The position numbers and the translations under genes were made by a program. Under the pieces are notes generated by a model. The model was given only the letters and a program-made list of their open reading frames with translations. It did no database searches and was not told where the DNA came from. 29,186 nt of DNA from DATFRX01 sp035630615 (GTDB lineage: Bacteria > Actinomycetota > Actinomycetes > Propionibacteriales > Nocardioidaceae), in the NCBI GenBank assembly GCA_035630615.1, contig DASQKI010000021.1, positions 1 through 29,186 on the forward strand, given 5' to 3'. How positions within the stretch are numbered: position 1 is the first letter of the stretch; each line of letters begins with the position of its first letter. Positions 14,512 through 21,868 of the stretch are shown piece after piece.

Positions 14512-16130
14512 TCCGCTTCGACCGGATGGGCGTGCGCTACGCCGACGCGACGACCCCCGCCCTGGCCGAGGTCACCGCGGACATCGACGAGGGGGAGCTG
14601 GCGTTGGTCATCGGCCGGACCGGCGCCGGCAAGTCAACGCTGCTACGCACCATCAACGGACTCGTGCCGCACTTCTCCGGAGGCACCCTGGTCGGCAGCG
14701 TCCGGGTCGACGGCCGCGACACGCGAGAGCATCGGCCGCGCGACCTCGCCGACGTCGTCGGATTCGTCGGCCAGGATCCGCAGGCCGGCTTCGTAACCGA
14801 TCGGGTAGAGGACGAGCTGGCCTACGGCATGGAGTCGCTCGGCCTGCCCGGTCAGACGATGCGTAAGCGGGTCGAGGAGACGCTCGATTTGTTGGGTCTG
14901 GCCGATCTCCGTCGGCGCGCCCTCGCGACCTTGTCGGGCGGCCAGCGGCAGCGGGTCGCGATCGGCTCGGTCCTCGTCACCCACCCGCGCGTGCTCGTGC
15001 TCGACGAGCCGACCAGTGCGCTCGACCCGTTGGCGGCCGAAGAGGTGCTCGCGACGCTGCAGCGGTTGGTCCACGACCTCGGCCTGACGGTGGTGATCGC
15101 CGAGCACCGGCTGGAACGGGTCGTCCAGTACGCCGACTCGGTGCTCTGGCTGCCCGGCGACGGCGAGCCGTTGGTCACCGGGCCGCCGGCTCAGGTGATG
15201 GAAGTGACACCGGTCGCCCCGCCCGTCGTCGAGCTCGGCCGCTGGGCCGGTTGGAGCCCACTGCCGCTGTCGATCAGAGACGCGCGCCGAGTCGCCGGTC
15301 CGCTGAGGCAACGGCTGTCCTCGCTGGCGCCGTCGGACGAACCCGCCGACGCTTCGGCAACCGGGGCCCAGCCATTGGTGCGCGTCGAGAACCTGGTCAT
15401 CCGCTACGGCGGCGAGCCGGCGCTACGCGACGTCGACCTCGAGACCCACTCCGGCGCGGTCGTCGCCCTGATGGGCCGCAACGGTGCCGGCAAGTCGACG
15501 CTGCTCGCGACCATCGCGGGGCTGCTCGCGCCGACGAGCGGGCGGGTCGTCGTCGACGGCGTGATGCCGGCCGACACGCCGCCCCGTGAGCTGGTCCGCA
15601 AGGTGGGCTTAGTGCCGCAAGAGCCGTCGGACCTCCTGTACGCGGATACCGTCGGCGCCGAGTGTGCCGACGCCGATCGGGATGCCGAGTCCGAGCCGGG
15701 TACGTGCCACGCCCTGCTCGAACGGCTGGCGCCGGGCGTACCCCTCGATCGCCACCCACGCGACCTGTCCGAGGGTCAGCGGCTCTCGCTGGTGCTCGCG
15801 ATCGTGCTGACGTCGCGGCCGGCGCAGCTGCTGTTGGACGAGCCGACGCGTGGGCTCGACTACGCCGCGAAGCGGAGCCTGGTCGGGGCGCTCAAGGCGC
15901 TCGCGGCCGATGGCCACGCGGTGGCGCTGGCGACCCACGACGTCGAGCTGGTCGCGGAGCTCGCCGATCGGGTGGTCGTTCTGGCCGACGGCGAGGTGGT
16001 GGCCGACGGGCCGACCGCGGAGGTCATCGGCGCCTCCCCGGCCTTCGCACCCCAAGTGGCGAAGGTCCTCGGTCCGGGGCGCTGGTTGACGGTGGCCGCA
16101 GTACGCGAGGCGGCTGGGGCGGCGTCGTGA
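14508..16130 (+). CDS. ECF transporter double ATPase (fused EcfA1-EcfA2)
   Basis: A 540-aa protein with two ABC ATPase domains. Domain 1 has Walker A GRTGAGKST (36-44), signature LSGGQRQRVAIGS (from 142) and Walker B VLVLDEP (162-168). Domain 2, after a linker of about 60 residues, has Walker A GRNGAGKST (323-331), a divergent signature LSEGQRLSL (from 420) and Walker B LLLDEPTRGLD. It powers import by the ECF complex. Asymmetry of the signature motifs suggests unequal ATP sites. ATG overlaps the ecfT stop (ATGA) and its own stop overlaps the S-component start (GTGA), so all three subunits are translationally coupled. Confidence 0.95.
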   Translation: MIRFDRMGVRYADATTPALAEVTADIDEGELALVIGRTGAGKSTLLRTINGLVPHFSGGTLVGSVRVDGRDTREHRPRDLADVVGFVGQDPQAGFVTDRVEDELAYGMESLGLPGQTMRKRVEETLDLLGLADLRRRALATLSGGQRQRVAIGSVLVTHPRVLVLDEPTSALDPLAAEEVLATLQRLVHDLGLTVVIAEHRLERVVQYADSVLWLPGDGEPLVTGPPAQVMEVTPVAPPVVELGRWAGWSPLPLSIRDARRVAGPLRQRLSSLAPSDEPADASATGAQPLVRVENLVIRYGGEPALRDVDLETHSGAVVALMGRNGAGKSTLLATIAGLLAPTSGRVVVDGVMPADTPPRELVRKVGLVPQEPSDLLYADTVGAECADADRDAESEPGTCHALLERLAPGVPLDRHPRDLSEGQRLSLVLAIVLTSRPAQLLLDEPTRGLDYAAKRSLVGALKALAADGHAVALATHDVELVAELADRVVVLADGEVVADGPTAEVIGASPAFAPQVAKVLGPGRWLTVAAVREAAGAAS

Positions 16131-17023
16131 GTATTGGCGCAGGGGACCCCCACGCCAAACCTATTGGCGCAGGGGACCCCAGCGCCAAGGCCGACCGCCT
16201 CATCCCGGTCCGATGGCGACCGGCGATCGTGCTCGCGGTGTGCTCGGGGATGGGGCTCGCGGCCTTCGGATGGCCGTTCCTCATCGAGCCCGGCGCAGCG
16301 AACGACGCATCCCACGCCGCCGATGCGCCATGGGTCTTCATGCTGATCCTGCCGATGTTGGCAGCGATCGTGATCGCCGAGCTCACGGCCGGCGGAATGG
16401 ATGCGAAGGCGGTCGCGCTGCTCGGCATGCTGACCGCGGTCGGCGCCGCCCTCCGCGCGTTGGGTCCGGGTGCGGCCGGGCTCGAGCCGGCGTTCATCGT
16501 GATCGTGCTCGGCGGCCGCGTCTTCGGGCGGGGGTTCGGGTTCGTCCTCGGCGCGTCGACGATCTTCTGCGGCGCGCTCCTCACTGGCGGAGTCGGGCCA
16601 TGGATGCCGTTTCAGATGTTCACGGCGGCATGGGTGGGGCTCGGCGCGGGGAGCCTTCCGTCGGCGCGCGGGCGTGCCGAGATCGTGCTGCTCGCGATCT
16701 ACAGCTTCGTCGCCGGACTGGCGTACGGCCTGCTGATCAACCTGTGGTTTTGGCCGTTCGCGGGATTCGATGAGAAGCTTTCGTACGTCGCCGGGGCACC
16801 GTTCGCGGAAAACCTCGAGCACTACGTACGGTTCTGGCTGACCACGTCGCTCGGCTACGACGTACCTCGTGGCGTGTTGACGGCGCTGCTCGTCGTCTTG
16901 CTCGCGCCCACTGTCCTGCGGGCTCTGCGCCGAGCAGCTCGCCGGGCCGCCTTCGACGCCCCCGTCGTCTTCGCCCCCGATCCGCCATCCGCGAGTTCTG
17001 ACCCCGCCATCCGCGAGTTCTGA
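16127..17023 (+). CDS. ECF transporter S component (predicted cobalamin or corrinoid specificity)
   Basis: A 298-aa integral-membrane substrate-binding subunit with about six hydrophobic segments (roughly residues 35-52, 65-85, 90-110, 118-150, 160-215 and 245-265). These include VFMLILPMLAAIVIAEL, GRVFGRGFGFVLGASTIFCG and AGLAYGLLINLWFWPF. Specificity is inferred from the cobalamin riboswitch, not from binding residues. The GTG start overlaps the ATPase stop by 4 nt. Two oddities: residues about 3-21 are a 10-residue repeat (IGAGDP[H/S]AK) encoded by two palindromes, and the C-terminal tail PPSASSDPAIREF is encoded by units of a 22-bp repeat that also supplies the stop codon. Both ends therefore look extended by repeat insertion. 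Confidence 0.88.
   Translation: MSIGAGDPHAKPIGAGDPSAKADRLIPVRWRPAIVLAVCSGMGLAAFGWPFLIEPGAANDASHAADAPWVFMLILPMLAAIVIAELTAGGMDAKAVALLGMLTAVGAALRALGPGAAGLEPAFIVIVLGGRVFGRGFGFVLGASTIFCGALLTGGVGPWMPFQMFTAAWVGLGAGSLPSARGRAEIVLLAIYSFVAGLAYGLLINLWFWPFAGFDEKLSYVAGAPFAENLEHYVRFWLTTSLGYDVPRGVLTALLVVLLAPTVLRALRRAARRAAFDAPVVFAPDPPSASSDPAIREF
16132..16188. repeat. Two palindromic repeats, 30 bp apart, inside the S-component 5' end
   Basis: Each copy starts TATTGGCGCAGGGGACCCC (16132 and 16162). The second is a near-perfect 25-bp palindrome: TTGGCGC (16164-16170) and GCGCCAA (16182-16188) enclose GGGG-A-CCCC. The first has shorter arms, TTGGCG (16134-16139) and CGCCAA (16153-16158). The 30-bp spacing keeps the reading frame. 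They start a few bases after the GTG at 16127. Confidence 0.9.
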
Positions 17024-17122
17024 CCCGACCATCCGCGAGTTCTGACCTGACCATCGGGCCCAAACTCACGGATCAGCCGGCCCAAACTCACGGATCGGCC
17101 GGCCCAAACTCACGGATCAGCG
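16985..17122. repeat. Mirror array of 22-bp repeats between convergent S-component and gcvT
   Basis: The left arm has three units beginning CCATCCGCGAGTTCTGACC at 16985, 17007 and 17029, plus a stub CCATC at 17051: an exact 22-bp period. The right arm has three 22-bp units beginning GGCCCAAACTCACGGATC at 17057, 17079 and 17101. The right unit resembles the reverse complement of the left (shared AACTC-x-CGGAT core, about 14 of 20 positions), so the array is roughly an inverted repeat. The S-component stop (17021-17023) and gcvT stop (17117-17119) both lie inside units. Confidence 0.92.
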
Positions 17123-18229
17123 GACTGAGGGCTGGACGAACGGCGGCTTCGTCACGACGAACGACTCGCGGCGGTTGCGTACCTCGACGCCGACCTCCGT
17201 CGCAGCACTGACACTCGGCTCGACAAGCGCCAGCGCGACTCCCTTGCGCAACGTGGGCGAAAAGGTCCCCGACGTCACGACACCCGCGTCCGCACCCGAC
17301 GCGTCGAGCACCCGCATGCCCGGCCGAGCAATGCCGCGTCCGGTCGCGACCAAGCCCCGCAACATCCGCGCCGGACCGCGCTCGCGTTCGGCCGTCAGCG
17401 CCTCGCGGCCCCAAAACCGCGGCTTGGACCATCCGACCGCCCAACCGAGTCGGGCCTGGACCGGGGTGATGTCGAGGGAGACGTCCTGACCGTGAAGGGG
17501 GTATCCCATCTCCGTCCGCAAGGTGTCCCGCGCCCCGAGTCCACACGCGCGGATCTCGTGCCGGCCGCCCGCCTCCATGACGGCGTCCCACACCGCCTCG
17601 GCGCCTGCGGCCGGCACCACCAGCTCATAGCCGCGTTCGCCGGTGTATCCGGTGCGGCACACGACGACGGGATGCCCGGCGTACGACGCCTCGACGAACG
17701 ACATGTAGCCGTGACCCACTGGCAGCTCGGCCGCCTCGAGCGTGGCGTCGCTGTCGCGGCCCTGCACGGCGATCACCGCCCACTCGGTGTGTTCGTCGAC
17801 GACGTCGATCCCGTCCGGGGCGGCGGCACCGAGCCGGCGGACCACCTCGGCGGTGTTGGCCGCGTTGGGGATCAGGAACACCTCGTCGGGACCACGCAGG
17901 TACGCGATCAGGTCGTCGACGACGCCGCCGGTCTCGTCGTCGCAGCACAGTGTGTATTGCGCCTGCCCCGGCTTGATCCGGTCGAGGTCGCCGGCCAGGC
18001 AGGCGTTGACGAAGTCCGCGGCGCCCGGCCCCTTGACGACGGCGTTGCCGAGATGGCTCACGTCGAAGACGCCCACCGACTCACGGACGGCCGCGTGCTC
18101 CTTGAGCACTCCCCCGCCGGCGTACTCGAGTGGCATCTCCCAGCCACCGAACGGCGCGAACTTGGCACCAAGGGCGACATGACGGTGGTGCAAGGGCGAA
18201 CGAAGCAGCGCGGATTCGTCGTGAGCCAT
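17117..18229 (-). CDS. gcvT: Glycine cleavage system T protein (aminomethyltransferase)
   Basis: Tetrahydrofolate-dependent enzyme of 370 aa. It releases ammonia from the aminomethyl group carried on lipoyl-H protein and forms methylene-THF. Family landmarks are ALGAKFAPFGGWEMPLEY, VGVFDVSHLGNAVVKGP, a VQGRDS segment, CRTGYTGERGYELVVP and the C-terminal GVVTSGTFSPTLRKGVALALV. The full domain set is present at typical length. The ATG at 18229 is preceded by TAGGTT with 6-nt spacing, so it is probably leaderless. Its stop codon falls inside a 22-bp repeat unit. Other glycine-cleavage genes (gcvH, gcvP) are not in the window; lpd and lipoate genes are downstream. Confidence 0.96.
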   Translation of the reverse strand: MAHDESALLRSPLHHRHVALGAKFAPFGGWEMPLEYAGGGVLKEHAAVRESVGVFDVSHLGNAVVKGPGAADFVNACLAGDLDRIKPGQAQYTLCCDDETGGVVDDLIAYLRGPDEVFLIPNAANTAEVVRRLGAAAPDGIDVVDEHTEWAVIAVQGRDSDATLEAAELPVGHGYMSFVEASYAGHPVVVCRTGYTGERGYELVVPAAGAEAVWDAVMEAGGRHEIRACGLGARDTLRTEMGYPLHGQDVSLDITPVQARLGWAVGWSKPRFWGREALTAERERGPARMLRGLVATGRGIARPGMRVLDASGADAGVVTSGTFSPTLRKGVALALVEPSVSAATEVGVEVRNRRESFVVTKPPFVQPSVR

Positions 18230-18235
18230 GCCCGC

Positions 18236-18241
18236 AACCTA
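18236..18241 (-). promoter_or_regulatory. gcvT: Candidate leaderless -10 box for gcvT
   Basis: TAGGTT on the minus strand, then 6 nt, then the ATG at 18229. It abuts one end of the 22-bp repeat array 18255-18342. Confidence 0.5.
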
Positions 18242-18254
18242 TGCGACCGAGCGC

Positions 18255-18342
18255 GACAAGTGACCGATGGTCGCACCACAAGTGACGGATCGCAGCACCA
18301 CAAGTGGCGGATCGGCGTGCCACAAGCGACGGATCGCGGTGT
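18255..18342. repeat. Four tandem 22-bp repeats in the gcvT-aminopeptidase divergent promoter region
   Basis: Units begin at 18255, 18277, 18299 and 18321, an exact 22-bp period. The best copy starts CACAAGTGACGGATCG; the others vary at a few bases (first unit GACAAGTGACCGATGG, third CACAAGTGGCGGATCG, fourth CACAAGCGACGGATCG). The core ACGGATC and a preceding AA[G/C]T[G/C] are shared with the right arm of the array at 17057-17122. There are no unique spacers, so this is not CRISPR. Confidence 0.92.
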
Positions 18343-18344
18343 CG

Positions 18345-18350
18345 TAGGGT
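18345..18350 (+). promoter_or_regulatory. Candidate -10 box for the aminopeptidase gene
   Basis: TAGGGT lies directly after the 22-bp repeat array and 38 nt before the GTG at 18389, leaving a short leader with a GAGG ribosome-binding site. Confidence 0.4.
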
Positions 18351-18388
18351 GGCTGCGATCTGCCACCGAACGGTAAGTCGAGGACTTC

Positions 18389-19882
18389 GTGACGAGCATC
18401 AGTCTGCGATCCACCGATCCCACGCGGAGCCGGGTCGACGTGATCGTGATCGCGGTCGCGAGGAGCGGCAAGCGGCTGGCGGCACTCGCGCCGGGCGATC
18501 AGGTCGCCGCCGCGTTCGGCCGTCGCTTCGTTCCGACGCTGTCCACACTCGGGTTCGAGGGCAAGGCCGGCGAGATCGCTCGGCTGCCAAGCGCCGGCGT
18601 CGTCAAGTCGCCACTGGTGATCGCCGTGGGAGTCGGTGACGAGTCGTCGGTGACAACCGAGTCGCTGCGACGCGCGGCCGGCGTCGGCGTACGCGCGATT
18701 CACAATGCCGCCTCGGCCGCGTTCGCCCTCCCAACCGCCGATGGCGCCGACGTCCAGGCGGTCTGCGAGGGCATCCTGCTCGGGGGCTACGAGTTCACCG
18801 ACTACCGCAGTGACGACGACGAGGACGACGACATCTCGACGGTCGTCGTCCTCACCGACCTGGCGCGCACCGCGACCGCTCAGCAGGCGGTCGCGACCGC
18901 GACGACGGTGGCGGAGGCGGTCAATCGGACCCGCGATTGGGTCAACATCCCGGCTCGGGATCTGACCCCGGCCAGTTTCGCCGACGCGGTCGCGGCACTC
19001 GAGCTCCCCGACCGCACCAAGCTCACGGTCTGGGACGACACACGGCTGGAGAAGGAGGAGTGCGGCGGCATCCTCGGGGTGGGCCAGGGATCCGACAATC
19101 CTCCCCGACTCGTACGCCTCGCATACAAGCCGAAGAAGCCGACGATGCATCTCGCGCTGGTCGGCAAAGGGATCACCTACGACTCCGGCGGACTGTCGCT
19201 GAAGACGCATGCCGGCCTCATGGCGATGAAGTGCGACATGGCCGGCGCCGCGGCGGCGATGTGCGCGACCTTGGCCATCGCGTCGCTCGAGCTGCCGATC
19301 CAGGTGACGTGTCTCGCCGCGATGGCCGAAAACATGGTGAGCGGTGGGTCCACCCGGCCGGGCGACGTGTTGACCATTCGTGGCGGCACGACGGTCGAGG
19401 TGCACAACACCGACGCAGAAGGGCGACTCGTCCTCGCGGACGCCCTCGTGGTCGCCTCCGAGGCCAAGCCCGACCTGATCGTCGACGTCGCGACCCTCAC
19501 CGGGCCTTGCATCGTCGCCCTCGGCAAGCGGACGGCGGGCGTCATGTCCAACGACGACGCGCTGCGGGACGCGATCCCGGCCGCGGCTCTCCGAGCTGGC
19601 GAACCGATGTGGCCGCTGCCGATCGCCGAGGAGATGAAGGCCAAGGTTCACTCGTCGACGATCGCGGACCTGCGCCAGCACAATCCCGATCCGGTCGGCG
19701 GCGCGTTGTTCGCCGCGGCGTTCCTCCGCGAGTTCGTCGGCGCTCACCGGTGGGCGCATCTCGACATCGCGGGACCCGCGTTCAACGACGGCGACCCGTT
19801 TGGCTACACCCCGAAGGGCGGCACCGGCTCGGCCGTTCGCACCCTGATCCGGCTGGCCCAGGAGTTCGCCGACGAGTCCTGA
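18389..19882 (+). CDS. pepA: Leucyl aminopeptidase (M17 family)
   Basis: Cytosolic di-zinc/manganese aminopeptidase of 497 aa that trims N-terminal residues from peptides. The M17 signature NTDAEGRL is at residues 340-347. The metal and active-site segment LVGKGITYDSGGLSLK precedes it, followed by MKCDMAGAAAAM and, after the signature, LVLADAL. The N-terminal macro-like domain (about 1-170) contains an acidic stretch DDDEDDDIS. All catalytic residues are visible. The GTG at 18389 has GAGG 5 nt upstream. It is divergent from gcvT across the 22-bp repeat array. M. tuberculosis Rv2213 (pepB) is the positional counterpart. Confidence 0.96.
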   Translation: MTSISLRSTDPTRSRVDVIVIAVARSGKRLAALAPGDQVAAAFGRRFVPTLSTLGFEGKAGEIARLPSAGVVKSPLVIAVGVGDESSVTTESLRRAAGVGVRAIHNAASAAFALPTADGADVQAVCEGILLGGYEFTDYRSDDDEDDDISTVVVLTDLARTATAQQAVATATTVAEAVNRTRDWVNIPARDLTPASFADAVAALELPDRTKLTVWDDTRLEKEECGGILGVGQGSDNPPRLVRLAYKPKKPTMHLALVGKGITYDSGGLSLKTHAGLMAMKCDMAGAAAAMCATLAIASLELPIQVTCLAAMAENMVSGGSTRPGDVLTIRGGTTVEVHNTDAEGRLVLADALVVASEAKPDLIVDVATLTGPCIVALGKRTAGVMSNDDALRDAIPAAALRAGEPMWPLPIAEEMKAKVHSSTIADLRQHNPDPVGGALFAAAFLREFVGAHRWAHLDIAGPAFNDGDPFGYTPKGGTGSAVRTLIRLAQEFADES

Positions 19883-19894
19883 CGGCGACCCTCG

Positions 19895-20251
19895 TCAGTC
19901 TTCCTCGGCTGCCTTGCGGGCCTGCGACTGACGCCGGTTGTACTCCCGCATCCGCTGCGGATAACCGACGACGGCGGCGTCATAGCTGGGCAAACCGGCC
20001 TTGTTGCAGAAGTCGTGAGCCCATTGCGCCGACGGCACCCGACGTCGGGTCGACTCGCCGTCGATAGCGACCAACAGCAAAGTGGTCTCGGTCACCGTCG
20101 TCCGCGGCTCGACGAAGCCTTCGACCCCCCGACGCGACTCGGCGAAGTCCTCGAGATGCTTGCGATCCACCTTTTCGGCGGCACGGTCCATCGTGCCGGT
20201 GGCGGTGGAGCCGGAGCGTCCACGCGATCGGCGACGGCCGAACAGACGCAT
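19895..20251 (-). CDS. Conserved actinobacterial protein of unknown function (118 aa)
   Basis: Starts MRLFGRRRS and contains FAESRRGVEGFVEPRTTVTE, then TTLLLVAIDGESTRRRVPS and the C-terminal YDAAVVGYPQRMREYNRRQ. I recognise this set as a protein routinely found divergent from lpd in actinomycetes, often labelled 'oxidoreductase' without support; no cofactor motif is visible. The N-terminus is strongly basic and the C-terminus ends KAAEED. The ATG at 20251 has a perfect AGGAGG 8 nt upstream, so the long upstream open frame is discounted. A short hairpin lies in its leader. Confidence 0.88.
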   Translation of the reverse strand: MRLFGRRRSRGRSGSTATGTMDRAAEKVDRKHLEDFAESRRGVEGFVEPRTTVTETTLLLVAIDGESTRRRVPSAQWAHDFCNKAGLPSYDAAVVGYPQRMREYNRRQSQARKAAEED

Positions 20252-20272
20252 CGGGATGCCCTCCTGATCGAG

Positions 20273-20289
20273 CCCCGCACGTTGCGGGG
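20273..20289. promoter_or_regulatory. Inverted repeat in the leader of the 118-aa gene
   Basis: CCCCGCA (20273-20279) and TGCGGGG (20283-20289) form a perfect 7-bp stem with a 3-nt loop, about 20 nt upstream of the ATG at 20251. It could be a leader hairpin or an operator. Confidence 0.35.
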
Positions 20290-20388
20290 TTGACCTCAAG
20301 TGTGACGTACGCGAACAAGCAGCCGGGCATTTCCGGCTCTCGCGGGTGGCGACCCGGGTGACACTGCCTGGAAACCGAATCGGCGAGA

Positions 20389-20400
20389 GTGACAAGATGG
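20389..20400 (+). promoter_or_regulatory. Candidate promoter motif upstream of lpd
   Basis: GTGACAAGATGG lies 65 nt before the lpd start and differs by one base from the motif 40 nt before nadA (7577-7588). Confidence 0.3.
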
Positions 20401-20464
20401 CGGCGGGTGCCGCGGCTCGCGCGACCACCCGCATTGACGGCTCACTGGACGGTGCGGAGGACAC

Positions 20465-21844
20465 GTGGCGGACAACACCGACAACGGCTATGACGTAGTG
20501 ATCCTGGGGGCGGGCAGCGGCGGCTACGCCTGTGCGCTGCGAGCTGCCCAGCTCGGGATGCGCGTCGCCATGGTGGAGAAGGACAAGGTCGGTGGCACCT
20601 GTCTGCACTACGGCTGTATCCCGACCAAGGCGCTGCTGCACGCGGGCGAGGTCGCCGACGAGGTCCGCGACGGATCCTCGGTCGGGGTCAACGCGAGCCT
20701 CGAAGGCATCGACATGAAGGGCGTCAACGGCTACAAGGACACCGTCGTCGGCGGCCTCTACAAGGGCCTGCAGGGCCTGGTGAAGTCAGCCAAGATCGAG
20801 GTCGTCGAGGGCGAGGGACGCTTGGTCGGCCCCAACACCGTCCAGGTCGGTGACCGCCAGCTCACCGGTCGCCACGTGGTGCTCGCGACCGGCTCCTACC
20901 CGCGCTCCCTGCCAGGTCTGGAGATCGAGGGTCGGGTGATGACGAGCGAGCAGGCGCTCACCCTCGACTTCGTCCCCGACAGCGTCATCATCATCGGCGG
21001 CTCGGTCATCGGCGTGGAGTTCGCCAGCGTCTGGAGGTCGTTCGGCGCCGACGTGACGATCGTCGAGATGCTCCCGCACCTGGTGCCGATGGAGGACGAG
21101 ACCCTTTCGAAAAACCTCGAGCGGGCGTTCCGCAAGCGCAAGATCGACTTCCGGCTGGGAGCGAAGTACGAGTCCCTGACCCAAGACGACGACGGCGTGA
21201 CGCTGACCCTCGAAGGCGGCGACACGATCCAGGCCGAGTGCGTGCTCGTCGCGGTGGGCCGTGGTCCGAGCACAGACAACCTCGGATTCGCCGAGCAGGG
21301 CGTCACCCTCGACCGCGGCTACGTCCCGACCGACGAGCGGCTGCGCACCAACGTGTCGGGCGTCTATGCGATCGGTGATCTGGTGCCGGGTCTCCAGCTC
21401 GCCCACCGGGGTTTCGCCCACGGCATCTTCGTCGCCGAGGACATCGCCGGCCTCGACCCGCTACCGGTCGTCGACTCCGGCATCCCGCGCGTCACCTACT
21501 GCAATCCCGAGGTGGCCTCGGTCGGCCTCACCGAGGCGCAGGCGCGCGAGCAGTACGGCGAGATCGAGACCTATGACTACAACCTCGCCGGAAACGGACG
21601 GAGCAAGATCCTCCAGACCGCCGGCCTGGTCAAGCTCGTCCGTGAGAAGGACGGCCCGATCGTCGGCGTCCACATGATCGGCGCCCGCATGGGCGAGCAG
21701 GTCGGCGAGGCGTCGTTGATCGTCAACTGGGATGCCTACCCCGAAGACGTCGCGCAGTTCATCCACGCCCATCCGACCCAGACCGAAACGCTCGGCGAGG
21801 CGGCCCTCGCGCTGTCCGGCAAGCCGCTGCACGCGCACAGCTAG
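20465..21844 (+). CDS. lpdA: Dihydrolipoyl dehydrogenase (E3)
   Basis: FAD flavoprotein of 459 aa. It reoxidises dihydrolipoyl groups of 2-oxoacid dehydrogenases and the glycine cleavage system, reducing NAD+. It shows the FAD-binding GAGSGG (15-20) and redox-active disulfide GGTCLHYGCIPTK (Cys46, Cys51). The NAD-binding fold is IIIGGSVIGVEFASVW, followed by VSGVYAIGDLVPGLQLAH. The C-terminal catalytic pair is in HAHPTQTE (His436, Glu441). The HYGC variant in the disulfide motif is usual for actinobacteria. The GTG at 20465 has GGAGG 4 nt upstream. It is followed after 24 nt by the E2 gene, so E3 and E2 are made together. Confidence 0.97.
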   Translation: MADNTDNGYDVVILGAGSGGYACALRAAQLGMRVAMVEKDKVGGTCLHYGCIPTKALLHAGEVADEVRDGSSVGVNASLEGIDMKGVNGYKDTVVGGLYKGLQGLVKSAKIEVVEGEGRLVGPNTVQVGDRQLTGRHVVLATGSYPRSLPGLEIEGRVMTSEQALTLDFVPDSVIIIGGSVIGVEFASVWRSFGADVTIVEMLPHLVPMEDETLSKNLERAFRKRKIDFRLGAKYESLTQDDDGVTLTLEGGDTIQAECVLVAVGRGPSTDNLGFAEQGVTLDRGYVPTDERLRTNVSGVYAIGDLVPGLQLAHRGFAHGIFVAEDIAGLDPLPVVDSGIPRVTYCNPEVASVGLTEAQAREQYGEIETYDYNLAGNGRSKILQTAGLVKLVREKDGPIVGVHMIGARMGEQVGEASLIVNWDAYPEDVAQFIHAHPTQTETLGEAALALSGKPLHAHS

Positions 21845-21868
21845 CCCACGAGGAGACAGACTTCCGAC

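Noticed and set aside
18153..18165. TTGGCACCAA in gcvT as a relative of the S-component palindromes
   Set aside because: Short, inside conserved coding sequence (LGAKF), and lacks the GGGG-CCCC centre.
18255..18342. CRISPR array
   Set aside because: Units are directly adjacent with a 22-bp period and no unique spacers; no cas genes are near.
19727..19736. CCGCGAGTTC inside pepA as another copy of the left-arm 22-bp repeat
   Set aside because: Only 10 nt match and it encodes a normal part of the aminopeptidase (LREFVG); chance match.
20290..20301. MerR/SoxR-type operator (TTGACCTCAAGT) upstream of lpd
   Set aside because: Only one half-site is present; the second half expected for a SoxR/MerR dyad is missing.
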